This document shows positions 34,021-40,602 of a stretch of DNA of 40,602 nt, piece after piece. The notes beneath the pieces were generated by a model that made no database searches, was not told where the DNA came from, and worked only from the letters and a program-made list of their open reading frames with translations. How positions within the stretch are numbered: the stretch's first letter is position 1; every line of letters begins with the position of its first letter. Made by a program: the position numbers and the translations under genes. The DNA comes from RGIG4608 sp045637205 (lineage in GTDB: Bacteria; Bacillota; Clostridia; Oscillospirales; CAG-272): positions 1-40,602 of the forward strand of contig JAZTYY010000059.1 of assembly GCA_045637205.1 (NCBI GenBank), given 5' to 3'.

Positions 34021-35298
34021 ATGGCTGAAAATAAAAACGGCCAAGGAAACAGCAATACCTCAAAAAGGTATTGCTGTTTCTGCGGTAGACAGGAAAACCA
34101 GGTTAATTTCTTAATTCCCTCTCCTAAGGGAGTGTATATTTGTGATTATTGTGTTACTACTTGCTCAGATATACTTGATGAAGCATTTGCAGATTATTCG
34201 GAACACACTGAATCATTTAAGTTTGATGAGCTACCAAAGCCTATTGACATTAAGAAAACCCTTGATGAATATGTAATTGGACAAGATGATGCTAAAATTG
34301 CACTCTCAGTTGCAGTTTATAATCATTATAAGCGCATTCTTTCAAAGGCCGAATCTCAAAAAGATAAAGAAGTTGATGGTGTTGAGCTTCAAAAATCCAA
34401 CGTTCTTCTTATCGGCCCTACCGGTGTTGGTAAAACATATCTTGCCCAGACACTTGCTAAAACTCTTCAGGTTCCATTCGCAATTGCTGATGCTACAACG
34501 TTAACAGAAGCTGGTTACGTTGGAGAGGACGTAGAAAATATACTCTTAAAGCTTATTCAAGCGGCTGATTATGACGTTGAAAAAGCAGAAAAAGGTATTA
34601 TCTATATCGATGAAATTGATAAAATTTCAAGAAGAAGTGAGAATCGTTCAATAACACGTGACGTATCCGGTGAGGGTGTTCAACAAGCACTTTTGAAAAT
34701 TCTTGAAGGTACTATTGCAAACGTCCCCCCTCAAGGCGGTAGAAAGCATCCCAACCAAGAGTTTATTCAGATTGATACATCAAATATACTCTTTATTTGT
34801 GGTGGCGCTTTTGACGGACTTCAAGCTATTATCGAGAAACGTCAAGGAAATAATGTTATTGGCTTCGGTGGTGAGATTAAGAAAAAGAGTGAGAAAAAGA
34901 AGGATGGAATCTATAAGGACGTTACTTCACACGATATCGTTAAATATGGTTTAATTCCCGAATTAACAGGACGTATCCCAGTAATCGTTGCTTTATCCGA
35001 ACTTGATAAATCTGCTTTAACCAGAATCATTACTGAACCTAGGAATTCACTTATTAAGCAGTATACAAAGCTTTTCGAAATTGATAACGTTGAAATTGAA
35101 TTTGAAAATGAAGCTATTGAAAAAATAGCTGAGCTTGCAATTGAACAAAATACAGGCGCAAGAGGACTTCGTTCAATTATGGAAAGCTTTATGCAAAATA
35201 TTATGTTTACAGTTCCCTCACGCGATGATATTTCAAAAATTATCATTACAAAGGAAACTGTTACAAACAAATCCGAACCTAAGTATATTCTCAAATAA
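34021..35298 (+). CDS. clpX: ATP-dependent Clp protease ATP-binding subunit
   Basis: ClpX unfolds substrates for ClpP. The N-terminal zinc domain has two Cys pairs (C18/C21 and C41/C44). The AAA+ domain has Walker A GPTGVGKT and Walker B IIYIDEIDKI, and the RKHPNQEF and GRIPV regions follow. It is full length (425 residues). AGAGG precedes the ATG, 15 bases after clpP. A perfect 15-bp inverted repeat lies inside the first 60 bases of the gene. Confidence 0.97.
   Translation: MAENKNGQGNSNTSKRYCCFCGRQENQVNFLIPSPKGVYICDYCVTTCSDILDEAFADYSEHTESFKFDELPKPIDIKKTLDEYVIGQDDAKIALSVAVYNHYKRILSKAESQKDKEVDGVELQKSNVLLIGPTGVGKTYLAQTLAKTLQVPFAIADATTLTEAGYVGEDVENILLKLIQAADYDVEKAEKGIIYIDEIDKISRRSENRSITRDVSGEGVQQALLKILEGTIANVPPQGGRKHPNQEFIQIDTSNILFICGGAFDGLQAIIEKRQGNNVIGFGGEIKKKSEKKKDGIYKDVTSHDIVKYGLIPELTGRIPVIVALSELDKSALTRIITEPRNSLIKQYTKLFEIDNVEIEFENEAIEKIAELAIEQNTGARGLRSIMESFMQNIMFTVPSRDDISKIIITKETVTNKSEPKYILK
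34046..34080 (+). repeat. Perfect 15-bp inverted repeat within the clpX coding region
   Basis: GAAACAGCAATACCT (34046-34060) pairs exactly with AGGTATTGCTGTTTC (34066-34080), loop CAAAA. It spans codons 9-20, from the variable linker into the first zinc-finger cysteines. No T tract follows, so it is not a normal terminator. The mRNA hairpin begins 25 bases after the start codon's first base. Confidence 0.9.
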
Positions 35299-35303
35299 AA
35301 TAT

Positions 35304-35327
35304 GGGCTGTTGCATTTGCAACAGCCC
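35304..35327. terminator. Bidirectional terminator after clpX
   Basis: A 10-bp perfect stem (GGGCTGTTGC and its complement, loop ATTT) is followed by TTTTTATTTTA on the plus strand and a T-rich run (ATATTTTATTT) on the minus strand. It also ends the convergent cysteine-rich gene. Confidence 0.93.
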
Positions 35328-35335
35328 TTTTTATT

Positions 35336-36172
35336 TTAGTTACATCCGCAGCCCTTATCGTTATGCTTCATTTGATGAGGAATTGGTGCAGCTCCACTAG
35401 TAAATTCATGTGTTGGGAATTCCATACACTTGAAGATTTCACAAGGATTTTCTTCTGAACGTGACAAACATTCCTTGTCGGGTACTGTATATTCAGTAGC
35501 ATTAACTAAGAACTGTGCCGTTCTTACAATGCGTACAACCGAGAAAAGTCCAATAGAAACAACAAGAAAACGGTCACCATCGTCGCAAAGTTGACCATTG
35601 ATATTGCTTGTTACGGTATCAGGAACGTCACAACAGCTGCAGCAGCATACACAATGATGCTCATGCCTTTTCTCAATAATTTTAGCATTGAGTATGATAG
35701 GGTCAACTACCTCAACTACTGCTGTAGGCACGTTTCCCTCTGAGCAACAAACATTTTCAGGCATATCACAAAATCCTGATGTTCCATTACTCTTAAATAC
35801 ATTAAGATTGTTTTCTCCACCAAATAAAACTACGTTTTTATCAATTACTGCAACACCGTCGAACTCTTGAACTCTTCCAGGTGTTAAACAAGCTTCAAAC
35901 GTTAATTTAATATAGAGACGCAAATTCACTGAATAGAATCCTCTATTAAATGCTATAGGATCAACGGTAATGCTGCTCCATGCAATGCATGAGTCTTTTA
36001 CTCTAATATTGCCTGTTCTTTCAATAATTTCATTTCCAAATGCAGTTAAAAAGACTTGAACATTCTCATAACAATCCCTATCTCTGCACGAATCAAGAAC
36101 ACGATTGGCTTCAATGCACACAGTTTCCTTTCCCGCGCCCAAGCCTGAACAAATAAATCTATTATCCGGCAT
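35336..36172 (-). CDS. Cysteine-rich conserved clostridial protein of unknown function
   Basis: The 278-residue protein has no recognised catalytic motif, signal peptide or membrane helix. It contains 21 Cys, including an HHCVCCCSCC cluster near the middle and CGC at the very end. Between them is mainly strand-rich sequence (for example SITVDPIAFNRGFYSV and TAVVEVVDPIILNAKII). It reminds me of uncharacterised proteins common in spore-forming Clostridia; a coat-like or metal-binding role would be a guess. The ATG at 36172 has GGAGGG upstream. It lies directly downstream of sigG on the same strand, after a hairpin. Confidence 0.7.
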   Translation of the reverse strand: MPDNRFICSGLGAGKETVCIEANRVLDSCRDRDCYENVQVFLTAFGNEIIERTGNIRVKDSCIAWSSITVDPIAFNRGFYSVNLRLYIKLTFEACLTPGRVQEFDGVAVIDKNVVLFGGENNLNVFKSNGTSGFCDMPENVCCSEGNVPTAVVEVVDPIILNAKIIEKRHEHHCVCCCSCCDVPDTVTSNINGQLCDDGDRFLVVSIGLFSVVRIVRTAQFLVNATEYTVPDKECLSRSEENPCEIFKCMEFPTHEFTSGAAPIPHQMKHNDKGCGCN

Positions 36173-36196
36173 AAATCTACCCTCCAAAAAAGTTAT

Positions 36197-36218
36197 AGGA
36201 AGAAAATACTTTCTTCCT
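36197..36218 (-). terminator. Hairpin between sigG and the cysteine-rich gene
   Basis: A 9-bp perfect stem (AGGAAGAAA and its complement, loop of 4) is followed on the minus strand by a T6 run after six bases. It could be a terminator for sigG or a leader element for the cysteine-rich gene. Confidence 0.5.
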
Positions 36219-36255
36219 TAACATAATATGCAGAATAAATAACTATGACAACAAA

Positions 36256-37035
36256 TCAAAAAGAAAAGTGTTTTCTCATTCTCTCAAGCGCTCCCTTTTC
36301 AATTCGAGAAACCTGGGCTTGAGAAATTCCGATTTCTTGCGCAATCTCCATTTGTGTTTTATTCTTATAAAAACGCATTGTAATAATTTTGTGCTCGCGC
36401 TCAGTAAGTGTTTTCAAAGCATCTGCAAGCGCAATATTTTCAAGCCATTTTTCATCACCTGAGGTCACGTCACTTAATTGATCTATAACGTATATTGAAT
36501 CTCCGTTATCACTATATACTGGCTCATAAAGAGATATAGGCGCAACAATAGCTTCCATTGCTCGAACTACCGCTTCTTTTCTTTCCCCAAGTTTTGCGGC
36601 AATTTGCTCCACAGTGGGTTCGTTTTCATTAGATCTTGAAAGCTCTTCGCGTGTATTCAAAGCTTGATATGCCAAATCTCTCATTGACCTACTAATTCTG
36701 ATACTATTATTATCTCTCAAATATCTCCTTATCTCACCAATTATCATCGGAACAGCATAGGTTGAAAACTTAACGTCAAGTTCAACGTTAAAATTATCAA
36801 CTGCTTTGATTAAACCAACACAACCGACCTGAAACAAATCGTCAACATTTTCATTTCTATTTATAAATCTTTGGATTATGCTTAATACTAATCTCAAATT
36901 TCCGTAAATAAGCTCTTCGCGAGCTGCTAAATCCCCATCTTTACTTTTGAGTAATAGCTCTTTCTTTTTTTCATCACTTAAAACAATTAATTTTGAAGTG
37001 TTTACACCACATATTTCAACTTTATTAAAAAACAT
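36256..37035 (-). CDS. sigG: RNA polymerase sporulation sigma factor SigG
   Basis: SigG drives late forespore gene expression. The N-terminus NKVEICGVNTSKL is the hallmark of SigG. Region 2 contains NLRLVLSIIQRFINRNENVDDLFQVG and GEIRRYLRDNNSIRISRS; region 4 contains TQMEIAQEIGISQAQVSRIEK. The length is normal, about 259 residues. The ATG at 37035 has GGGG 7 bases upstream; the in-frame TTG at 37056 is rejected. The usual neighbours spoIIGA and sigE are absent. Upstream is the E2-like gene and its terminator. No clear forespore-type promoter could be assigned. Confidence 0.95.
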   Translation of the reverse strand: MFFNKVEICGVNTSKLIVLSDEKKKELLLKSKDGDLAAREELIYGNLRLVLSIIQRFINRNENVDDLFQVGCVGLIKAVDNFNVELDVKFSTYAVPMIIGEIRRYLRDNNSIRISRSMRDLAYQALNTREELSRSNENEPTVEQIAAKLGERKEAVVRAMEAIVAPISLYEPVYSDNGDSIYVIDQLSDVTSGDEKWLENIALADALKTLTEREHKIITMRFYKNKTQMEIAQEIGISQAQVSRIEKGALERMRKHFSF

Positions 37036-37123
37036 AATATAACCCCATAAAATCAATATTATATGATAAGTATTGACTTTAATTTGATTTAATTATGCAA
37101 AATATAAATGTACAAAATATGGA

Positions 37124-37151
37124 AAAGCAGCCGACATACATCGGCTGCTTT
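37124..37151 (-). terminator. Terminator after the E2-like gene
   Basis: An 11-bp perfect stem (AAAGCAGCCGA and its complement, loop of 6) is followed by a short T run on the minus strand, separating this gene from sigG. Confidence 0.7.
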
Positions 37152-37156
37152 AAGTA

Positions 37157-38041
37157 TTAATCAATATCTTCGACAACGTTATCGGGTGGATTTTCAAGAA
37201 CGTGAGGATTTTCAAAAATCTTCTTCATCATTTTGAATGCAGAGGCATAATAGTAACCATCACAAATTCTTTCGTCAGTAACTACCTTCATTTCTATGTA
37301 TCTATACTTATGAGGATTTCCTTCGTCATCAAGCTTAATTCCAGTTTGCTTAGCACCATAGGAAATAAATATAGGAAGGTTACCAAAATCATAAATATGG
37401 TGATAAACAGGTCTAATACCAAGAGATCCCATAGATGTAATAATCATAGAACCGTGGAATGGGCTCAAATTTGTTATTGCCTTTGGCAATAATGCGTAAT
37501 AGTCAAGCAACTTAATAAGCCAGATGAAGAATCTAAGTAAGAATCTTGGAATATAGTTAAGAACTTTTGCGAACTTTTCGGTATCGTTACCCTCACCATC
37601 GCCTTTGTTAGCCATAACTACAGCGTTAAACTTGTCATAAACATCAAAAACTGTGTCAGTGGGTTCAAACTTAACCTTAATACATGCATCTTCAGCATCA
37701 AGTGACATTTTCTTTTTAATGGTCATTAATACTTCAATATTATTTCGAGCATAAATAGTTTGACCGCTAACAAAACGGTTAATAGCAGGACGTTGTGATA
37801 CTACTCTAATATAAGCAGCAATAAACACGTGCAAAAGAGTAAAATTTGTTCTGCCGGCTTTTATTTGTTCCCTACAAAATTTATCAGCCTCAGCAATATT
37901 AAGCTTTTCAGTAAAATAGTTTAATGAATCGCTTCTTCTGGGCATAATATAAGGCATCACACGAGAGATTGGATTAATCGTTCTTAATTTTCTACCTTCT
38001 TTTCTATCACCTAAGCGGCGACGTCTTTTTTTATCAGCCAT
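37157..38041 (-). CDS. 2-oxo acid dehydrogenase E2-like acyltransferase-domain protein
   Basis: The 294-residue protein resembles the catalytic domain of dihydrolipoamide acyltransferases (CAT-like fold), with no lipoyl or subunit-binding domain. The basic N-terminus (DKKRRRRLGDRKEGRK) precedes the E2-like core. A helix-strand pattern (TLLHVFIAAYIRVVSQRP) and the NLSPFHGSMIITSMG segment match the E2 core. The E2 catalytic motif DHRxxDG reads DERICDG here, so the active His is Glu. No E1 or E3 genes are nearby. A stand-alone, possibly non-catalytic or altered enzyme is likely; its substrate is unknown. AAGGAG precedes the ATG at 38041. Confidence 0.78.
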   Translation of the reverse strand: MADKKRRRRLGDRKEGRKLRTINPISRVMPYIMPRRSDSLNYFTEKLNIAEADKFCREQIKAGRTNFTLLHVFIAAYIRVVSQRPAINRFVSGQTIYARNNIEVLMTIKKKMSLDAEDACIKVKFEPTDTVFDVYDKFNAVVMANKGDGEGNDTEKFAKVLNYIPRFLLRFFIWLIKLLDYYALLPKAITNLSPFHGSMIITSMGSLGIRPVYHHIYDFGNLPIFISYGAKQTGIKLDDEGNPHKYRYIEMKVVTDERICDGYYYASAFKMMKKIFENPHVLENPPDNVVEDID

Positions 38042-38063
38042 GATTTTCTCCTTACAATTCACA

Positions 38064-38100
38064 AATGAATATATTCATTATTTTTGCATAAAGATGCAAA
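38064..38100 (-). promoter_or_regulatory. Two adjacent palindromes in the E2-like gene leader
   Basis: A perfect 16-base palindrome AATGAATATATTCATT (38064-38079) and a 7-bp hairpin (TTTGCAT/ATGCAAA, 38083-38089 and 38094-38100) lie between the predicted start of transcription and the ribosome binding site. They could be protein-binding sites or RNA structure. Confidence 0.45.
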
Positions 38101-38127
38101 TTGTTAAAGTAATTCAACAACGCATAT

Positions 38128-38156
38128 ATTATAACACATTACGTCTTATTTAGCAA
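38128..38156 (-). promoter_or_regulatory. Promoter for the E2-like gene
   Basis: On the minus strand, TTGCTA (38151-38156) and TATAAT (38128-38133) are 17 bases apart, giving a leader of about 80 bases. Confidence 0.7.
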
Positions 38157-38186
38157 TAGCATTATATAATTTTTGTTAAAATTATA

Positions 38187-39122
38187 CTATTTATGCAAGT
38201 TATTGCGAATAAAAATACAGGTATTTTTGGTTAAAAAATCAATATTACCATTTTCTGCCACCACATCTTTGCTTGTATGTATATACGGAGTATATAAAAG
38301 ACCAGATTTAGCTTTTTTACAAGCTACACAAGCAATACCCTTAGGAAAGCTTTTATGATCGGAATTTGAATCCGCTTCTTTATTAGTCAAAAATTCAATA
38401 TTATATGTTCCGGATTTTTCAAAGGATTCTTCAAGCGCTAGGTATTCTATTGAACCAACTGCTCCTTTTTGTGCGATAAAAATAAAGTTATTTCCATTAC
38501 CAACGCAATCGAAATTAATTAAAAATTTATCCGTCATTTCTTCTTTATGGTCTTTAAAGTATGCTTTTGAACCTTTTTTCCCCTTTTCTTCGTTATCAAA
38601 AAGAATGAAAGCAACATTATCAAGTTCATCTTTAGAAAGCTCACCTATTATACTTAAAACAGTCGCCACACCGGATGTGTTATCATTGTAATTATGCTTA
38701 TTTTTAAATGCTCTCATAATCCCAAAAAACAATCCGTAATAAACCACTAAAAAAGATATTATATATGCTCTGAAATCGTTAAATACTATCTCTCCAATAA
38801 TATATGCAAAAGCAAATGAAATAACAAGTAAAAATATTATTGGAACAAATTGATATGCATAGAAAAGGACTCTATTTTTAGGAATCATTATATTAGGAAA
38901 TATTGAACGAGCAGGAGTATCGTAATGCGCGGTAAATACAGCCTTAGCGGTTGTTGGATCGCCAATAACAATGTTGTCATTTTTACCGTCTTTGGTGCGT
39001 TCAATCTTGACTTCAATTCCCTTTTTCTTGAGTGTTTCTAATATGTAATCCCTGAATTTTATTTTTTCCTGCATATCTTTACGGGCAGGATAGTTTTGAT
39101 TCAAATAGTCTAAATGTGTCAT
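38187..39122 (-). CDS. M28-family zinc peptidase with internal membrane helices
   Basis: The 311-residue protein has M28 metal-ligand and catalytic motifs: TAHYDTPA (H66, D68), NYNDNTSGVA (D147), DNEEKGKKGS (E178/E179), NFDCVGNG (D205) and YIHTSKD (H282). Two hydrophobic stretches (about 85-112 and 117-137) lie between the first and second metal ligands, so the active site probably sits at the membrane surface. M28 enzymes are usually aminopeptidases; substrate is unknown. The ATG is preceded by AAAGGA. No terminator is clear after it, only an A/T-rich 9-bp repeat. Confidence 0.85.
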   Translation of the reverse strand: MTHLDYLNQNYPARKDMQEKIKFRDYILETLKKKGIEVKIERTKDGKNDNIVIGDPTTAKAVFTAHYDTPARSIFPNIMIPKNRVLFYAYQFVPIIFLLVISFAFAYIIGEIVFNDFRAYIISFLVVYYGLFFGIMRAFKNKHNYNDNTSGVATVLSIIGELSKDELDNVAFILFDNEEKGKKGSKAYFKDHKEEMTDKFLINFDCVGNGNNFIFIAQKGAVGSIEYLALEESFEKSGTYNIEFLTNKEADSNSDHKSFPKGIACVACKKAKSGLLYTPYIHTSKDVVAENGNIDFLTKNTCIFIRNNLHK

Positions 39123-39223
39123 TTTATTTTTCCTTTGTGATTAAAATTACGTTCTCAATATGTGTCAAGACTCCAAAAGGTATAAAAAACGGTCAAAAAC
39201 GGGGGTTGTAATATCTTAAAGTC

Positions 39224-39988
39224 TCAATGTGCATCATAAGAAAGTTTGCACTCTTCACAAATATCTATTTCGTGATCTTCGGAAAATCTTACTCGTTTCA
39301 TCAACTTTCCGCATTTGGGGCAGATATGTATTTGTTGGTCACCCACTTTTTCTACTTTTATGCTTTTTCCATAATCACATTCCAAATGATAGTACACAGG
39401 ATAACCGAGTTGTTTGCTCATATATTCTGCAATCGCAATTCCTTGCTTGTTTAAAGCGGAATCAAGCTTTACACGTTGATTTCCTGTATAGCGGTCGCAA
39501 AGACAGTTCAGCCAAAGCATATCCATTGCGGCATAATTATCCTGCCACAACTGTATATCATTGTGGTCTTCTCTCTTTTCAAGATAAGGCAATTCATAAA
39601 GCACAACAGGTTTTCCGCAGTCGCAACAAGTGAATACACTATCAATATCAAACCTAAAGGTCTGCATTTCCATTGCGGACCTTGTTTTACAGGTGCAGTA
39701 TTCTTGACTTTCCAAATCAATTCCGCAATCTTTTATTTGTATGTTAAAATACTCGCCAATTTTTTCTCTATTGTTTTTTACATAAACGCTATCATGACAC
39801 TCGCTTAAAGAATCTTTCTTTGGAATTGTCACATAAAGCATGAAATTTATATTTTGAATAACCTTGTAATTTTTTAATATTTGTCCGTTACATTCTAACG
39901 CATAAAGAAAATGCCAAATAATGTCTTTGGTTTCATCATAGGATATACTTGGTTTTTTCGGGGATAGTTCGATAATCTTATAGTACAT
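39224..39988 (-). CDS. Zinc-ribbon protein, possibly DUF2310 family
   Basis: The 254-residue protein has a C-terminal zinc ribbon with CPKCGKLM and CEEC, and a central pair of Cys sets (CTCK near 98-101 and CCDCGKP near 121-127). It resembles the DUF2310 family, described as zinc-ribbon proteins that may bind nucleic acid. There is no enzyme motif. AAAGGAG lies 7 bases before the ATG. It sits between an M28 peptidase and the high-GC methyltransferase fragment. The family call is from recall and not certain. Confidence 0.6.
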   Translation of the reverse strand: MYYKIIELSPKKPSISYDETKDIIWHFLYALECNGQILKNYKVIQNINFMLYVTIPKKDSLSECHDSVYVKNNREKIGEYFNIQIKDCGIDLESQEYCTCKTRSAMEMQTFRFDIDSVFTCCDCGKPVVLYELPYLEKREDHNDIQLWQDNYAAMDMLWLNCLCDRYTGNQRVKLDSALNKQGIAIAEYMSKQLGYPVYYHLECDYGKSIKVEKVGDQQIHICPKCGKLMKRVRFSEDHEIDICEECKLSYDAH

Positions 39989-40049
39989 AAGGCAACTCCT
40001 TTCGATATGTTATACTAAACAGCTGTAAATGAGAGTTTGGAGGTTTGGC

Positions 40050-40602
40050 TTATTTTCTCGTCAGACAGACGAGACTTGCAACGTGTTTGGTTTGCGGGAA
40101 CATGTCGTAAGGCTGAATACGTTTAATTTCATAATACCCCGAAAGCGTTTCTCCATTTACAAGCTCCGCGTAGGCAGGGTTTTTCACAAGCTCCCCGCCC
40201 TCGTTTTCGATAAGCCTGCCCGTCAAAATCCCTAAATCACGCGCGAGTGTGGCAGGGTTACAGCTAATCAGCGTCAGGGTTGGAATTCCGCTTTCAAGCA
40301 GCGCCTTTACCACGCTCCGAGCAATCCCCGCGCGGGGCGGGTCGAGAATCAAGCGCACCTTTTCGCCCTTCTCCTTCTCCAAAACGGAGGGCAGCTTTTC
40401 CTCTACCTTCCCGCAAATATTCGTCATATTCAAAAGCCCGTTCTTTTCTTTGAGCGCGTCCGCGCAACGAACCGCCTCTTCTTCCAGCTCAATCCCATAC
40501 ACCCGCTTTGCTTTTTTTGCGAGCATTGCCGTCAAAAGTCCGCCGCCCGAGTAGGCGTCGATTACCACCTCGTCGCCCTCGCCCGTCACCGACTTCACCG
40601 CA
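40050..40602 (-). CDS. TrmA/RlmD-family 23S rRNA (uracil-5-)-methyltransferase, C-terminal part
   Basis: About 183 C-terminal residues are visible; the frame stays open through the right edge, so the start lies outside. SAM motif I reads DAYSGGGLLTAMLA, LILDPPRAGI is the next motif, and the catalytic Cys is in ISCNPATLARDL; the family ending YDMFPQTKHVASLVCLTRK is present. RlmD-type enzymes make 5-methyluridine in 23S rRNA; RlmC, TrmA or another target is possible. Base composition differs sharply from the rest: 39 of 60 bases at 40321-40380 are G/C, against 18 of 60 at 39901-39960. This may reflect recent transfer or an assembly join. Confidence 0.85.
   Translation of the reverse strand, partial: AVKSVTGEGDEVVIDAYSGGGLLTAMLAKKAKRVYGIELEEEAVRCADALKEKNGLLNMTNICGKVEEKLPSVLEKEKGEKVRLILDPPRAGIARSVVKALLESGIPTLTLISCNPATLARDLGILTGRLIENEGGELVKNPAYAELVNGETLSGYYEIKRIQPYDMFPQTKHVASLVCLTRK

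Noticed and set aside
37036..37123. Forespore-type (sigma F/G) promoter upstream of sigG
   Set aside because: GCATA- and CATATAAT-like strings occur, but none have the right spacing to each other; I could not support a specific site.
39123..39168. Short minus-strand peptide GVLTHIENVILITKEK just before the M28 gene, as a gene remnant; also a TTGACA-17-TTTAAT promoter there (39140-39168)
   Set aside because: The peptide is too short to assign, and a start from that promoter would fall within the ribosome binding site, leaving almost no leader.
40057..40073. 6-bp hairpin at the end of the methyltransferase gene as terminator
   Set aside because: It is inside the coding region and is followed by A-rich, not T-rich, sequence on the minus strand.

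Overview
The window is a low-GC, densely packed stretch of chromosome from a Gram-positive, endospore-forming bacterium of the class Clostridia. The evidence is a forespore sigma factor of the SigG type, a single-chain glycyl-tRNA synthetase, MutS/MutL with an endonuclease-type MutL, a YlbF-family protein, the orders lepB-rbgA-rnhB-yraN and tig-clpP-clpX, strong AGGAGG-type ribosome binding sites, and TTGACA/TATAAT promoters. I cannot place it below class level. There is no rRNA, tRNA, CRISPR array, prophage or insertion sequence, and no gene-free gap longer than about 300 bases.

Layout. (1) 61-11751, minus strand: one long co-directional run of miaB, a ylbF-like gene, mutS, mutL, tgt, an LCP-like gene, glyS and an acyl-CoA synthetase gene. 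A TTGACT-17-TATAAT promoter drives it and a strong hairpin terminator ends it. (2) 11897-16115, plus strand: topB behind a consensus promoter, then a MazF-type toxin without a visible antitoxin, an acyl-ACP thioesterase, and a BspA-type leucine-rich membrane protein whose ribosome binding site lies in a long stem. (3) 16151-25681, minus strand: dxs with a small DtxR-type metalloregulator; S41 protease, greA and lysS; a CdaR/PucR-type regulator; rsmE; and an NfeD/SPFH membrane pair. (4) 25836-30823, plus strand: lepB, rbgA, rnhB, yraN, an M19 dipeptidase and thrC. (5) A small minus-strand DUF1540 gene, then a plus-strand phosphoesterase and the tig-clpP-clpX protein-quality cluster. (6) 35336-39988, minus strand: a cysteine-rich unknown, sigG, an E2-like acyltransferase homologue, an M28 peptidase with membrane helices and a zinc-ribbon protein. 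(7) At the right edge, a truncated RlmD/TrmA-family methyltransferase of clearly higher GC.

Most genes are housekeeping: translation and tRNA/rRNA modification, mismatch repair, protein export and turnover, isoprenoid precursors. I found no defence island or obvious new multigene system. The points worth a second look are smaller: a perfect 15-bp inverted repeat inside clpX; the RBS-sequestering leader of the BspA-like gene; a DtxR-like iron ligand set in a short regulator next to dxs; an E2-like protein lacking the catalytic His; a YlbF homologue with a Cys/His tail; an RbgA whose G4 motif lacks Asp; a trigger factor with a lysine-rich tail; a peptidase with membrane helices between its metal ligands; a 21-cysteine protein after sigG; and the GC jump at the right end. 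Several start codons were moved 12-111 bases downstream of the longest reading frame because a good ribosome binding site lies just upstream of the internal start.
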